A stretch of 64,000 nucleotides of DNA from Lotus japonicus (GCF_012489685.1 NC_080043.1:43849127-43913126); one strand, 5' to 3'; shown: positions 35,409-47,540, counted from the stretch's first letter. Program-made: numbers and translations. Notes: a model not told the origin generated them from the letters alone.

Positions 35409-36902
35409 GCTTGGGGGTTGCAAGTGGGTTTTAAAATTGAAGCTCTATCCTGATGACACGAAGTGCACGATTGATAAACATAAAGCAAGACTGGTAACTA
35501 AAGGCTACGCTCAACAGAATGATATCAATTACTTAGATACTTTTTCTCCTATGGCTAAAATAACCACAATGAGGTTATTGTAATCTTTGGTAGCACAAAA
35601 TCATTGACATCTTAATCAGTTGGACATTAATATTGCCTTTTTCAATGGGAAGCTTTTTGAGGAAGTCTATATGGAGGTATCTCAAGGTTATTTGGTGATG
35701 GGGGAGAATTTAGCTTGCAAATTGAGCAAATCAATTTATTCCTTGTTCATAAAAGGCACATTTCCGACTTTGATTGCCTTGTTGGTACACGTAGACGAGA
35801 TTATAATAGCAGGAGCAAATGAAGATGATGTGGCTCATGTCAAACAAATTTTGCAGCAAGGCTTTAAATTGAAGGATTTAGGCAAGCTAAAGTACTTTCT
35901 CAGGCTCAAAATAGCTCAAGGAATCTCATTGTCACAGCGGGCTTATGCTCTTTTTTTGTTGCAAGACTGCCTAGTACCACAGGTATTGGAGATCCCTTGG
36001 CTGATAATGCCTAGTACCAGTGATGGATTGGTTGCCTCTTGTATCTTACAATTTCAAGACCTGACATTGCATTTATAGTAAATATTAAATAAGATGAGTC
36101 AGTTCAAAAGAAGAAGAAAAACTGAGTCAGTTTATGGCACACCGTACAACTGTACACCTTGATGCCTTACATCATCTTCTTCAGTTTCTTAAGTCAACAC
36201 CTGACCAAGGGATTGTTTATTTACGGACTACCAGACCTGTCTTCACAGCTTAAATAGATGCCGACTGGAGAAATTGTGTTGATACTAGAAGATCGGCAAC
36301 GGCCAACGGGTTTGTGCATCTTCTTTGGAGACTCATTGGTCTCAGGCTACGGTCTCACATTCTTCTGCAGAAGCGGAATTTCGCGCTTTTGCGGCTGTAA
36401 CTAGTGAGATAAAATGGCTTACTGGTATGTTACAAGATCTATATGTTGACTGTCACTCGGCAATGGTTTTGTGTGACGGTCCCTATCTATCATGAACGCA
36501 CAAAACATATTGACAATGATTGTCATTATGTCCGTGAACAGGTCCATCAAGGCTTGCAAAGTTAATTCATGTGCGCTCAAAACAGCAACTTGCTTACATT
36601 TTGATAAAGTCAGTTTCTACTTTAGCTTTCCAAGAACTTATCTCCAAGATTGGCCTGATCAACATCTTTGCTCCATCTTGAGGGGGAGTATTGGGGGATT
36701 AAACGTACAAAATGTAATTATATAACGCACACTAGCTCAGGGTAGTTAGTATTGTTAGATTGGTTAGGATTCTATTACAACTGCTTAGAAGATAGCTCAG
36801 TTACTTTACCTTCTCTGACTCAATGTATATATAGATGTACTCATGTAACACTAAATGAGAGACTCATTTTTCTCTTCCATTTACTTAGTTTCATCTCCAA
36901 TA
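35409..36902 (+). pseudogene. Ty1/copia fragment, copy A (RT, RNase H, 3' LTR)
   Basis: It starts in the copia RT domain (KARLVTKGYAQQ; YLDTFSPMAKITTMRLL), continues through FNGKLFEEVYMEV and ends with RNase H pieces ([30 protein letters not shown]). A stop follows MRLL, about 60 bp corresponding to the segment before SLFMKGT in copy B is missing, and the catalytic YVDD has become HVDE, so it is dead. A polypurine tract (gagggggag) leads into a 214-bp LTR at 36689-36902 with TATTGG...CCAATA ends. The 5' half of the element is absent. The same stop is found in copy B, so it predates the duplication. Confidence 0.85.
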
Positions 36903-37164
36903 GAAGATAAGTATCACATCTAGGGGAGTTATTAATCCAACATGCAGAAATCAAGACTAGATAGAAATATCATATTGAGTGGAGCATAAGAGATATAAAG
37001 AGGATAGCATAATAGAGGAGTCAATAATTTTTTGGTAGCGAAGTACAAATTGAAACACAAGATGTGGGATAATAAACCATATCCGTTTTGTCCCCGAGTG
37101 TAAACTCAAGTGCTAAGAGACATGGGGACTGGGGAGGGGGCAGGTTAAGTGAAATGAAGAAGAA

Positions 37165-37480
37165 AATAACGACAATTTGATTGCAAACTTAATCATGCTC
37201 CCGGAGTTGCAAAGAGGCACACCTACGCAACGAACCTGGAAAGGTACGGGTCGCCCGTAAATATGCAGCTAAGGTCGTCCCCAAGAAAATGAAGGCGGGA
37301 GACCTGGTGCTGCGTGAAAGAACCCTGACTTCAGGGAAAAACAAGTTGACACCAAATTGGGAAGGACCTTTCAGGGTTAAAGCTGAAGTAGGTGCAAGGA
37401 CGTACAAACTTGAACAACTTGATGGCGGTACAGTGCGTCGCACGTGGAACACCTCCAGTTTGAGACAATATTATAGTTAA
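37165..37480 (+). pseudogene. Integrase C-terminus, Tat-type
   Basis: The conserved tail is recognisable: KMKAGDLVLRERT, NWEGPFRVK, then RRTWNTSSLRQYYS and a stop at 37478-37480. One frameshift lies near 37205. The catalytic core is missing, so the fragment is inert. Confidence 0.8.
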
Positions 37481-38015
37481 GTAAAAGAAAGTCGCACTCT
37501 TTTTCCCTTGAAAAAGGTTTTTAATGAGGCGACCTATGTAAATGAACGGAGGAAACTCTCATGTAAGGATCTATAGATCCTAGTTTTTATTTGAAGAAAT
37601 GAGAAACGTTTTACAGTTTGATGTTCGTCACAACTGACAAGATCTAACTTATAAACTTTCCTAACCAACTTTTCTATGGCAATGATCTAGTATGACTAAA
37701 ACTTTCACAATCAGAAAGTGTCATCACTGAGCAAACATAGCCTTGGCAATTCTAGTGGCCACTAGAATCCAAGCCCCGTCTGTAAAACGACTAAGGCCAA
37801 TAAAATGTGCCTAAGCCTTGGCCATCGTACCAAGCACAAAAAAGCCTCGCCAATGGCGAGCAAAGCCTCAGTAAAAAGCCAACAGAATTATATTAATCAC
37901 AACGCAAATTGTAATTAAAAATAGAAAAGGGGCAAGGCCCCAATATTATTCATTACACAAAAAGGGCGAGGCCCATGGTCTAAACGACAACAAAATAAGC
38001 AGAAAAATTTTAAAC

Positions 38016-40203
38016 TTAATTGTTCTTTGCTTGATTGTTTGCATTGGCATCGGAGGCAGCTTTTTCCACGCCCTCGCCCTGGGTCTCTCCATTGGTGTTG
38101 ACGGCAGCTTTCTTCACGCCCTCGCCCGCGGTCTCCTCATCTTCTTCATCATCAGATTCTTGCATGAAAGGAAGGTTGCGAACGTCAGGATCAGCAGGAC
38201 CAACAATTTCTCCATCCACGATTTTCTTCATGAAGCCAAATTGGGAGAAATCCACTTAGGATAGAGAATCTGCAGTTGAGCCTTGGCGCTCAGATGACCG
38301 AGGACATATTGGCGAGAACTCTTTTCCAAAAGAGTCTCGTCAGCTTGCTTCAGCTCGACCTCAAGCTCTTTGATCTTTTTCTCTGCAGCATCAAGTTTGG
38401 TCTCAACACCCACTTTGGCAGCCCTCTCCATGGCGAGATCCTCCATTGCCCCTTGTAACTGTCGGCGGACGCCGGCCAAAGCATCTTCAGTTTGCTTCTT
38501 GGCAGTATCAGCGCGCTTAGCGGCGGTCTCTGCCTCAGCTTTCAGGTGGGAGTAGGTCGACGTTGCCTCTTCAAGCTTCAGTTGGGCGCGGGCCTTCTCA
38601 GATTCAATGCTCTTCAGATGGGGGAGAAGACCGGCGGCACAGCTGGCAGCGGCGAGGGCTTGGTTCACAGCAAGGGTCATTGCACCTCGTACACCTTGAT
38701 GAGCCACTTCATGAGGAATTTGGATATTGAAATTCCTCTCCATAAAGTGGAGACCGTTGAACTTAGTGTCAAAGACGCTGTGTAGAGCACCAGTTGCACT
38801 ACCGGGCACTGTGTCCCTCGATGATTGAGGAACAGGGCTGGCGGCGACCACCAAGTTGGAAAATGCACCAGGAGTTTGATGCTTGGGCGGGGGAATGTTG
38901 CTGTGAGACTTCTTCTCCTTGTGAACCTTAGACAAGGACTCGTTCAAATTCGTTTGCTTAGGATCACTCCTAGAGGAGCTAGATTTTTGACGTTTGGGGT
39001 CTCGGTCATCAACCAACGATGATTTCTTTCTGTCGCCCTTGGCTTCCTTCTTCACATTTTTCCTTTGTCCCTTAGCAGTCTCGACCTGGCTAGAGATGAA
39101 GGCCGCCATGCTATCAGGATTGACGCCGCCCTTGTTCTTGCCCATCTCAACTGCACATAATATAAAGAATATGCAAGTCAATAACAGGCGATTCGAGAAA
39201 ATAATACTTCAACATGCGCATTTGATAAATCGAAAACTTACTAAAAAATTCTTCAAGTTTCCCATCTTTGGCGGGTTGGAGAAGGTCACAACAAGAAATT
39301 TGAGGAAGAGTAAGGATGTATAAGGCGACATGTTGTTCTTCTGCGGTCAATGCCTCAAGCTCAACAGTAATATCGCGGCGGGGATTGACAGTCCAGTGTA
39401 AAGGGAACAAAGAGCGATCTTTCGAGTCAAGGATAAGGTTAGGAATTTCAGGGGAATGGGCAATCTTAAAAAACTTCTTTTGCCAATGTTTGAAGTTACT
39501 CTTCAAAGGCTTAAAGACAGCCATGTTGGGGCGGGCCGACAAGGGGACAAAAGACACACAGGAGGGTTTGGCGATACACGTTTTGTAGAAAAAAGAAAAA
39601 CAAAGGATAAGTAGGGATGACGCTTAGCTGATCACATAACAACTCAAAGAATCGAATGAAGCCCTTGGCGTTTGGTAAGAGTTGGCAAGGGGCGACGTTT
39701 AAAAAAGTAAGGATGTCACAAATGAATGAAGAAAAGGGGAGCTTCATGAAAAGCTCGGTAAAAATATAGCCATGGATATAAACGGGCGCCCCATCAGCTC
39801 CTGAGGGTTTGAGTGTAACAACGTCGTTGTCATCACAGGGGGAGACGTTTAAAGACAAATCGTCGTTATGGCCGGTTTTAGGGTTCACTTTGGTGAAACC
39901 CTGAGCGGTAAGGCGGTTATTATTCAGAGACTGGACGCTATTCCAAATGGAATGGAAAAGGCATTTATCATCCATACACTTTTCACTAGTGCGCCAATCG
40001 GCCGAGGTGGATGGGTTATCAGAAGAAAGGTGAGAGGTTATGGAACGGGTTATTTTGTTGGCGAGATCGGAAGTGGAGGGCGAGTTATTAGACTCAGAAT
40101 CAGAGTCAACTACGATGACCTTTTCTTGGCTAATGGTAGTTCTATCGTCGTCGGACATGGAATCAAGAGAGAGGGAGGAATAGGTCTGACTTCGTGAAGA
40201 CAT
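38016..40203 (-). pseudogene. Antisense gene (aORF) of a Tat-type element, spliced, frameshifted
   Basis: It starts at the ATG at 40203 (MSSRSQTYSSLSL). The first part is Ser/Asp-rich, followed by a conserved-looking block (AKGFIRFFELLCDQL; then, after a one-base shift near 39580, ARPNMAVFKPLKSNFKHW). A GT-AG intron at about 39143-39235 joins EEFF to a second exon that is Lys-rich and then a long Ala/Glu/Lys coiled coil (about 38270-38700). A further one-base loss near 38243 precedes the acidic C-terminus ending NNQAKNN. Similar antisense frames between integrase and the 3' LTR are known in Tat-lineage retrotransposons; their role is unknown. The identification is from position and general resemblance. 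Confidence 0.7.
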
Positions 40204-40676
40204 TTTAGGAAGCCTCATGGGAAGAAGATGAACAGAAAAATAAAAAGTAAAGAGAAGAAAAAGAAAAGAGAGAACTGACCGAAAGCAAGAGAGGTAACGG
40301 GAAAGCAACGAGCTATGGTGGTCGGAACAACGAAGGGTCACCGGAGTAGCAAGGGTTGTCGGGAACGAAAAGCTTCAGATACTCAGAGGAAAACAAAGGT
40401 TTAAAGTGAGTTGAAGTAAAAGAAAATAAAATGTGTGACTTTGGGGTTTTATAGGAAAACTGAATGAAGAAAGAGAAAGCAAGGGGAAGCGACACGATCG
40501 TTTTTGAATGCTTTCGCGAAACGAGGCAATCCCTTGAATCCCGCGTGAAAAGACAGTGGCAGTTGAAAGCTAATGATGGCAATTTCTTGGTAACGGTGCA
40601 ACATGTGTCATACGAAACGGTGTAAGTTACATAATTGGGGCGGCTGAAGATGAAGGGCGGTTGCACGTTTAAGTTT

Positions 40677-42214
40677 TGTAAGACATTTCAGCTTCTACAT
40701 AAGTGAAGCTAGGGCTGAGCAAGAAAACCATATCGACCCGGGCCCGAACAACCCGAGGCCTTTTTTGGTCTCACGGGTCGGTTTCTACGGGTTTGCGGGT
40801 TTAACAGTGAGTGACTTCAGTTAGACACGGATTGAAACGGGCGGGTGCGGGTTTGATAAAAAAAATTCGTCGGGACCCGCACCCGACCGTAAAAGTAAGT
40901 AAAATAATGCTAAAACCACCTAATAGTAGCCCTCTTTACTTAGTTGTTCAGTACCTCAGTCACTCACGTGACTCATGACAGAGCCTATTGCAAGCTAGCT
41001 GTCAAAAAGTCTCTCATCAAATCCAGAAGCTTCATTGCTTCAAAGCCTTCAACCTCTCTCCTTGTCCCTTTCCCATTCAATCAACAAGAACACACAATTC
41101 CTTTCCCTTGCAAGACCCTTCCTTTACAGCTCTGTCATCTTTCTTTGCAAGTCCCACACCAACCAAGCATAGGAATGCTTTGTGAAATAGGCATCCAGCT
41201 GAGAAATTCAATTATATATCTCTGCAAGTTAACTTTGGCGTTTTCAAGCTGCAGTAAAAGGGGCTTACTAGTGAACCAAGGAAAGGCTGGAAATATGAAT
41301 CTTTTGTTGTATTTTTTCCATGCTTCAGTGATTAGAGCAACTGGATCTTTCTCTGTAATTTTTTGTTAAACTTCTGTGTATTTTTCTTCATGTATTCTTC
41401 GCATTCTCTCTGTTTTTAGGTGATTTTTTCTTTGATCTTGCTATCTTCTATATTGGTTTTCCTTCTTAATTTTCTCTCCTTTTTTTTTTCTGAGCTCAAA
41501 CCGCCGCAACCCACCGAAGCCACCCGCTAACCCGTTTTACCCAAACCGACAGACCCGTAATACCATGGGCGGAATCGGTGGTGAATATGCTTGATTGAAG
41601 CCCGTTCAAACCCGGTATATTTCACCCGAACCCACCCGAACCCGACCCATGCTCAGCCCTAAGTGAAGCTTCATGTCTTGTGGGCTAGGTCAGGCGAGGC
41701 GAGTTGTTCGTATGGAGGCAGTGTGGTTTCTTTACTCTTATCATAAGACATTTCAACTTCTAAAGAAGCGAAGCTTCATGTCTTGTGGGCTTGTGGACTG
41801 GGCGGGTCAGAACAAGCCCATGGACCCGCCCAGTAAGACCGACACCCTCTGGATAAGGACATGGGTCCCAACGCAAAGAAGTGGGCCCGAGTTGCTTTGT
41901 ATTAATCATATTGATGATGTATGTATTTGTCTTATTCCACATTGGGATTTGGGCCTTGCATGTAAGGCCCAAATCCATGAATATTCTAGATAAGGACCAC
42001 TCCCACTATAAAAAGGGGTGTCCTCACCTAGTGCTAGGTACATTTTTGATCATTAATGAGATAATTTCCTTATTCTTACATCACATATATTCTTTTAGCT
42101 CTACTAGGGTTTATCAATGGTACTTACTTCATATCCATTATTAGACCTTAGACCGGAACAGAATCAATCCGAGAATCATTTTCTCAAGGATGTAATTGAT
42201 CTTTTATGTAAAAA
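40677..42214 (+). repeat. 3' LTR of the Tat-type element (right end uncertain)
   Basis: It begins TGTAAGACATTTC and is split by a hAT-like insertion at 40710-41661. A duplicated segment (agacatttca...cttcatgtcttgtgggct) occurs at its start and again at 41745-41790. A TATA box (tataaaa, 42007-42013) precedes the putative transcript start. The right end is not a clear CA. Confidence 0.6.
40710..41661. mobile_element. Non-autonomous hAT element
   Basis: Perfect 12-bp inverted ends TAGGGCTGAGCA and an exact 8-bp duplication agtgaagc (40702-40709 and 41662-41669) identify it as hAT. Sub-terminal sequence is rich in cccgaaccc/gggttcggg, typical of plant hAT miniatures. The middle (about 40920-41370) has a different, coding-like composition with a Ser/Phe/Pro-rich frame resembling a transit peptide; it may be a captured gene fragment. 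No transposase is present. Confidence 0.9.
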
Positions 42215-42857
42215 AAAACCATGTTCTTTTCAAATGATTAAGTTTTGTTGTCATAAAAAAGGGTATAATTTAATGTTAACTTAATTGGAAAATTCCTTTT
42301 GATTTTAATATCTCCAAAACTTAATATATGCTTCACAAGGATCGTTAATTGTTTCTGGCTACAAGCATTTTAAGAAACAGGTACAAATTAAATATCAAAG
42401 CAGCCACAGCGAAGGCAAGAAGAAAAGAAGAATGAGATGAAGGAATCAAGTTCAAGAAGAAGGCTAAAAGAGAGAAGAGGAATTCAGATAAGAATAAGTG
42501 ACTAACATCTTTGGAAAAGAGAAAAAGGAGATAAAATCATAAAGGCTATGGGCATATGCTTCAATTAGATGAAGACCAGAAGAAAGAAGAGTCTAAAGAA
42601 GAGATGGTCATACATGAGCCTAAAGAGCATGGACAAACATAAGAGGATAATGATAAAAAAGGGGAACACAATGAAAATAAGGAAGAATAAAAAGAAGAGA
42701 GGATCAAAAGAATAAGAAGAATATAAATAAGAAAGAAGAAGACGCAGAAGAAGAACATGGTCATATGAAGTAGAATAAATATGTATATCCGCATTGACTG
42801 AAACTAAGTGTCTTCTATATTGATCAAGATCAAGATGTCTACTGTATTGATCAACAC

Positions 42858-43559
42858 TGATGATCCGGGATTTAATGTTATTTTTCTATATAATTTTCAT
42901 GCATTTTAATATATTATTTAGGATATTTTAGTCATTTTAGGTCACTTAGGATTATTTCATGCATTTTATTATTTTTATATGTTTTTAGTATTTTTCTATA
43001 TTTTTTAGGATTTTTATTTGAATTTTATTAGGATTTTCGGAATAATAAAGAGGAGCTGATCAGGTGCTGATGGTTCATGAAAATTACGGTGCACCCGCAA
43101 GGAATCAACGGCTGCAGCTTCCAGCCCTGCCATGTGGCGCGATCTAGCTAGGGGTCTGCCATAAGACAGAGGTGCGCGAAGCACTGGATTCCGCCCCTCT
43201 TGAAACTTGGTCCAGTGGAGAGGTGACACGTGGCAGGGGCATTAAATCAACTTCTCCATTAGTCAGAAAGAAATACCGCAGGGGACAGAAAAGTAATATT
43301 ATTATATTAGGTTTCTTTGATTATTGGGGGATATATAACGTGATTGAGAATTGAATTGGGGGAAGGAGGTGGAGAACGGCTGCAACGTGAACAGAGTGGA
43401 GGAAAAGTTTTGGTTCATCATTTGATTATCATATGTTTTTCCTCTTTCTCTTTGATGACTATGTCAGGCTAAACCTCCTTAGTGTTAGGGTGATTGATCT
43501 AGTTTTATTTTAAACTATGTTTTGAACCAAGTTTCAGTTATGATTATAATTTCTATTTT
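42858..43559 (+). repeat. 5' LTR of the Athila-type element, truncated
   Basis: It matches 46343-47040 closely with a few substitutions, then breaks off after tttctattttt and jumps to the primer-site leader (gttcaagttt). The U5 part seen in the right LTR at 47046-47540 is missing. Confidence 0.88.
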
Positions 43560-43571
43560 TGTTCAAGTTTT

Positions 43572-43589
43572 TGGCGCCGTTGCCGGGGA
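43572..43589 (+). other. Primer-binding site, Athila-type element
   Basis: TGGCGCCGTTGCCGGGGA is the Athila/Tat-type PBS usually assigned to aspartate tRNA. Confidence 0.85.
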
Positions 43590-43721
43590 TTGTGTTTAGT
43601 TTATTTTCTATTTTATCTGAATCTAACTGTTAGGACTTTTATTTTTTAATTTTATTACTCTTGTGCGGGTGCTACTGACTATTGTTTGCTAGTGCATGCA
43701 AGGTACAATCAAGCGAACACC

Positions 43722-44537
43722 ATGACTGAAACACAAGAGGAGTTTGAAGCAAGAATCCGGGCTAAGTATGAAGCGGAGCTGCAATCTAAGATTGAAGCTA
43801 TGAATGCCCAGGAGGAGTTTGAGAGAAAAGTCCGAGTTAAACTTGAAGCAGAATATGCTGAAAAAAGGCGTGTTATATTGCAGTTGGAGAAAGAATTTTA
43901 TGCTAATTGGAAGTGTATTCGTGAAAGTGTATCTCATGTACAAGAACACGAATGGATAGCCCAATCCAATGTCCTACGAGAAAAAGTATCCTGCATTCTG
44001 CGGACACGAGCAGGTCATCAAAGTCATGATGAATCACCTATTGGTCATGAATGTGATTCCTTGGAGCAATGTGAGGAAGCACCAATTGAAGAAAATGAGA
44101 ATTGCGAGTTAGTTGAAAAAAATATCTCTCGTCAAGCCATTGAGGAAGAAGAGAAAGAATTTCCTGAAGAAGAACTCACAGTTTGTCAAGAACTAGAAAA
44201 AGACATGACAATGGGTGAAGCGAAAGAAGCATTGATTGACTCCGGACCAAAAGAAACCTTCAATGTGGATTTTGTGTATGGAGATGAATTGATGATGAAT
44301 TCAGGTAAGCCTCAAAGTCTAAGCCTATATTTTAATGACCTATGGATCAAAGGTGAATATGGCAAGGGAAAGAAGCACTCATGGAAATACATTGATAAGA
44401 ATTTCCTTAGCCCCCTTATTTTTAAGTTGCTTTATTTGGCCATGATTTTTGAGAGTGAATGCACTGTGATGATGAACTTATGTGAAAATTTGCATGATCG
44501 AAATGATTTAATCGAATTTGCAATAGATCCTGGATAG
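43722..44537 (+). CDS. Coiled-coil acidic protein of the Athila-type element
   Basis: A 271-residue open frame from the first good ATG (ccATGACTG), about 130 bp inside the primer site where gag normally begins. Residues 1-80 are Glu/Lys/Ala-rich and probably coiled coil (FEARIRAKYEAELQSKIEA and a partial repeat). Residues 110-190 are strongly acidic, and the C-terminal third (SLSLYFNDLWIKGEYGKG) is more globular. No zinc knuckle or capsid motif is seen, so I do not call it gag. It is intact although the element is non-autonomous. Some Athila relatives carry such accessory frames, but I do not recognise this one. It is unlikely to be a host gene, being bounded by the PBS and by a leader-like cttgggagacaacccaag just downstream. 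Confidence 0.6.
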   Translation: MTETQEEFEARIRAKYEAELQSKIEAMNAQEEFERKVRVKLEAEYAEKRRVILQLEKEFYANWKCIRESVSHVQEHEWIAQSNVLREKVSCILRTRAGHQSHDESPIGHECDSLEQCEEAPIEENENCELVEKNISRQAIEEEEKEFPEEELTVCQELEKDMTMGEAKEALIDSGPKETFNVDFVYGDELMMNSGKPQSLSLYFNDLWIKGEYGKGKKHSWKYIDKNFLSPLIFKLLYLAMIFESECTVMMNLCENLHDRNDLIEFAIDPG

Positions 44538-46342
44538 TTTTCTGAGTCCAGGAAAGTCTAACAAAGACTATAAAATTGTGCTTCTTGGGAGACAACCCAA
44601 GTGTGTCTTGTTTAATTGTGTTCTTTTACATTTGAGTTTAGTTTTAATCTTAGTAATATTAATAGAGTTGTTAGTATTTCCGTTTTTGTTTTAGTTCCAA
44701 TAAAAAAGAGGATTCAAGAGTTTGAAAACTTTGCTTCTGGAATTCATAGCATGGAAATGGCATGAACATGTGCCATAATACCATGCTGCAACATGACCAT
44801 CATTGTTCTGGAATTAATAGCATGAGAATGATGCTAATCTTGTGCCAAATTTCTTGCGGCAACATGACATTGATCAATTCTGTAATTTTTTGCATGAAAA
44901 TGGTGCGGATCTTGTGCCAAATTGCAAGGGCCACACGCTGGTTCAATTTTTTTTTTATAAAAAAAAATACAAAAAGATTTTCCTTTTTAATTTTGAGTTT
45001 CTATTTTATTTTGAGTCATATTATCTCATTGAATTATTTGAGTTATATTGTGGTATTTTAATTTGTGTGCTCATTTTTGTAAGGACTAAGTGATTTACAG
45101 GAATTAATATGAGCTGGAGAGGCCAGCTGATAGAGTCTTGGCTATCACTTTTTGCACCCATATTGAGTACATGGAGTTTTACTGAACCACTCGTTTCTCA
45201 TTTAATTGTTTGATTATACATTTGACATTTAGTTTTTTAGTTTTGCACATGTTTTTACCCCGAGTTATCTGCCTTCGTATTTGACTACTCAAGTGGTTTC
45301 AATTCTGAATTTATGTCTTATTTTTATGGAAATTGTGATACACATGCGCAGTCAATGTATTGGACATGACATATTATTGAGAGAAGTAAGTGAATTTTAG
45401 GAATGAGTGGTGTTTTCAATGGATATTGTGATAGGAGTTCACTGGGGTTCATCTCTTTACCCCTTGTTTTTGTTGAGTGATGAGTGATCTCTGATGATTC
45501 CTGACTTGCTTGCACTTGCTTGGTTCGGCTTTGAAATGCATGTCGGTTTGATAGTGTTATGCTTGTGATTTGTTAAGAGATTACTAGGCATTCTTGATGG
45601 CCTTCAGACTTTGTTTCAGTTATTCCTTAGTTGCCCAAGTTGAGCCTAAATGTGAATTTTCTTGGTCCCCAACTTTGAAAATATTCGTGAACTGTTAAGT
45701 GATATGAATTGTGAATTGAGCAAAGAGAAAAAAATATTAGCGTATCGGTTCCCTCTCTCTCCTAGTGTGCATGAAAAGGAAGCAAACTGCTTGAAAAAAA
45801 TGATGAAAAAAAAAGCAAAGTTTGCAAATAAAAAGATGACAGTAGAGAGAAAGAACCTTGAGTGCTTTAAATAAATACTCTGAATTTAAAAGAAGAAATA
45901 GATCACTTAACTATCTGTTTGTGTAGCCTTGCTTTATCCTTTTCTTATCCTACCTAAAGTTACACCTTGGCCAAGTTACAACCTGTGAGAATCTCTTTCT
46001 TGTTGCATAGCATGACACTGTCTGATCTTGATTTGATTGATTATCAGAACCGAAGCATAGTGTTTGTACTGTCAGATGCACTAAATAATTGATGATTGAT
46101 GATTAAAATTGTGAGTTTTGATGTGAACTCTAGGTCTCATTATCCTATTGATTTCACTTTCTGTGAACTGAATTCCTTGTTTTTCTTAGCCAGTATGCGC
46201 ATGAACTAATCTTTCTTTGTTGGATGTGTATCTCGTGTTTTAAAAGTGTTGGCAATTGATTTGGAATTGATTTATTCTGTGCTTGAGGACAAGCTTTCTT
46301 AAGTTTCCGCTTGAGGACAAGCTGCCGTTGAGTATAGGGGTG
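44538..46342. other. Non-coding internal region of the Athila-type element
   Basis: It contains gggagacaacccaagtgtg near 44588, a motif familiar from Athila internal regions, and a tandem-like duplication around 44730-44935 (gcatggaaatggcatgaac; gcatgagaatgatgc; gcatgaaaatggtgcggatc). A Lys-rich frame at 45662-45874 is not called. It ends with ttgagtatagggg just before the right LTR, a weak polypurine tract. Confidence 0.6.
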
Positions 46343-47540
46343 TGATGACCCGGGATTTAATGTTATATTTCTATATAATTTTCATGCATTTTAATATATT
46401 ATTTAGGATATTTTAGTCATTTTAGGTTACTTAGGATTATTTCATGCATTTTATTATTTTTATATGTTTTTAGTATTTTTCTATATTTTTTAGGATTTTT
46501 ATTTGAATTTTATTAGGATTTTCGGAATAATAAAGAGGAGCTGATCAGGTGCTGATGGTTCATGAAAATTACAGTGCACCCGCAAGGAATCAACGGCTGC
46601 AGCTTCCAGCCCTGCCATGTGGCGCGATCTAGCTAGGGGTCTGCCATAAGACAGAGGTGCGCGAAGCACTGGATTCCGCCCCTCTTGAAACTTGGTCCAG
46701 TGGAGAGGTGACACGTGGCAGGGGCATTAAATCAACTTCTCCATTAGTCAGAAAGAAATACCGCAGGGGACAGAAAAGTAATATTATTATATTAGGTTTC
46801 TTTGATTATTGGGGGATATATAACGTGATTGGGAATTGAATTGGGGGAAGGAGGTGGAGAACGGCTGCAACGTGAACAGAGTGGAGGAAAAGTTTTGGTT
46901 CATCATTTGATTATCATAGGTTTTTCCTCTTTTTCTTTGATGACTATGTCAGGCTAAACCTCCTTAGTGTTAGGGTGATTGATCTAGTTTTCTTTTAAAC
47001 TATGTTTTGAACCAAGTTTCAGTTATGATTATGATTTCTATTTTAGTTCTTGAATTTCTCCTCTATTTTAATTGATAATAGTTTGTCGTACTATTTTCTA
47101 TGCAATTGGAAAATTGGTAGAATTTAGGGATTTGAGGAGGAATTGAGCAAGGGTCCGTGCACCTTAGGAATAAGGGTAACGAATTGCTTGTGTTTGCCTG
47201 AAATTGAATTGAACTTCATCTCTAATTAATTAGGATTAGGTACTAAGGAATTAGCTATCACTAATTAATTGGAAGGGACACTTATGCAAGGAATTGATAA
47301 GTGGACAATTAGGCTTAGCACCTAGATAATTAATTGAATTCATAATTATAACTGTTTGGGGAGATACATAGGGAAAGGGTTAACGAAATCAGGATCTCTA
47401 GCGCGCTTTTAAATTGAATTCACTTCAACCGTGTTATTCGCTTTCTTTAATTTTATTGCATTGAGCATAAACTACGCAATCCTTGTGGTTCGATCTTTTT
47501 ATTACTTCGAGCAATCTGTACACTTGCAGATTCGCTATCA
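46343..47540 (+). repeat. 3' LTR of the Athila-type element, full length
   Basis: It is 1198 bp, from TGATGACCCGGG to CACTTGCAGATTCGCTATCA, the latter a common Athila LTR end. Confidence 0.88.

Larger units (their letters stand above)
37078..42226 (+). mobile_element. Tat/Ogre-type gypsy fragment with 3' LTR
   Basis: Copy B reads straight through here (aataaacc followed by ttgttctttt), so this block is an insertion in copy A or a loss from B. It contains the C-terminus of integrase on the plus strand, an antisense gene on the minus strand, then an LTR beginning TGTAAGACATTTC near 40677 with a TATA box at 42007-42013. That order is known for Tat-lineage elements. aaacc adjoins both junctions, but the left junction is not an LTR start, so the element is 5'-truncated or rearranged. 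The 5' LTR, gag and most of pol are missing. Confidence 0.75.
42858..47540 (+). mobile_element. Athila-type gypsy derivative without pol
   Basis: The 5-bp duplication aacac flanks it exactly (42853-42857 and 47541-47545). It begins TGATGATCCGGG and ends TCGCTATCA. The primer site inside the left LTR reads TGGCGCCGTTGCCGGGGA, characteristic of Athila/Tat elements. The internal region is under 2.8 kb and has one sizeable frame but no protease, RT or integrase. The left LTR lacks its last 490 bp or so. Confidence 0.88.

Noticed and set aside
38228..39181. Host gene for a coiled-coil protein
   Set aside because: Its position between a Tat integrase end and LTR, antisense to both, makes it the element's antisense gene.
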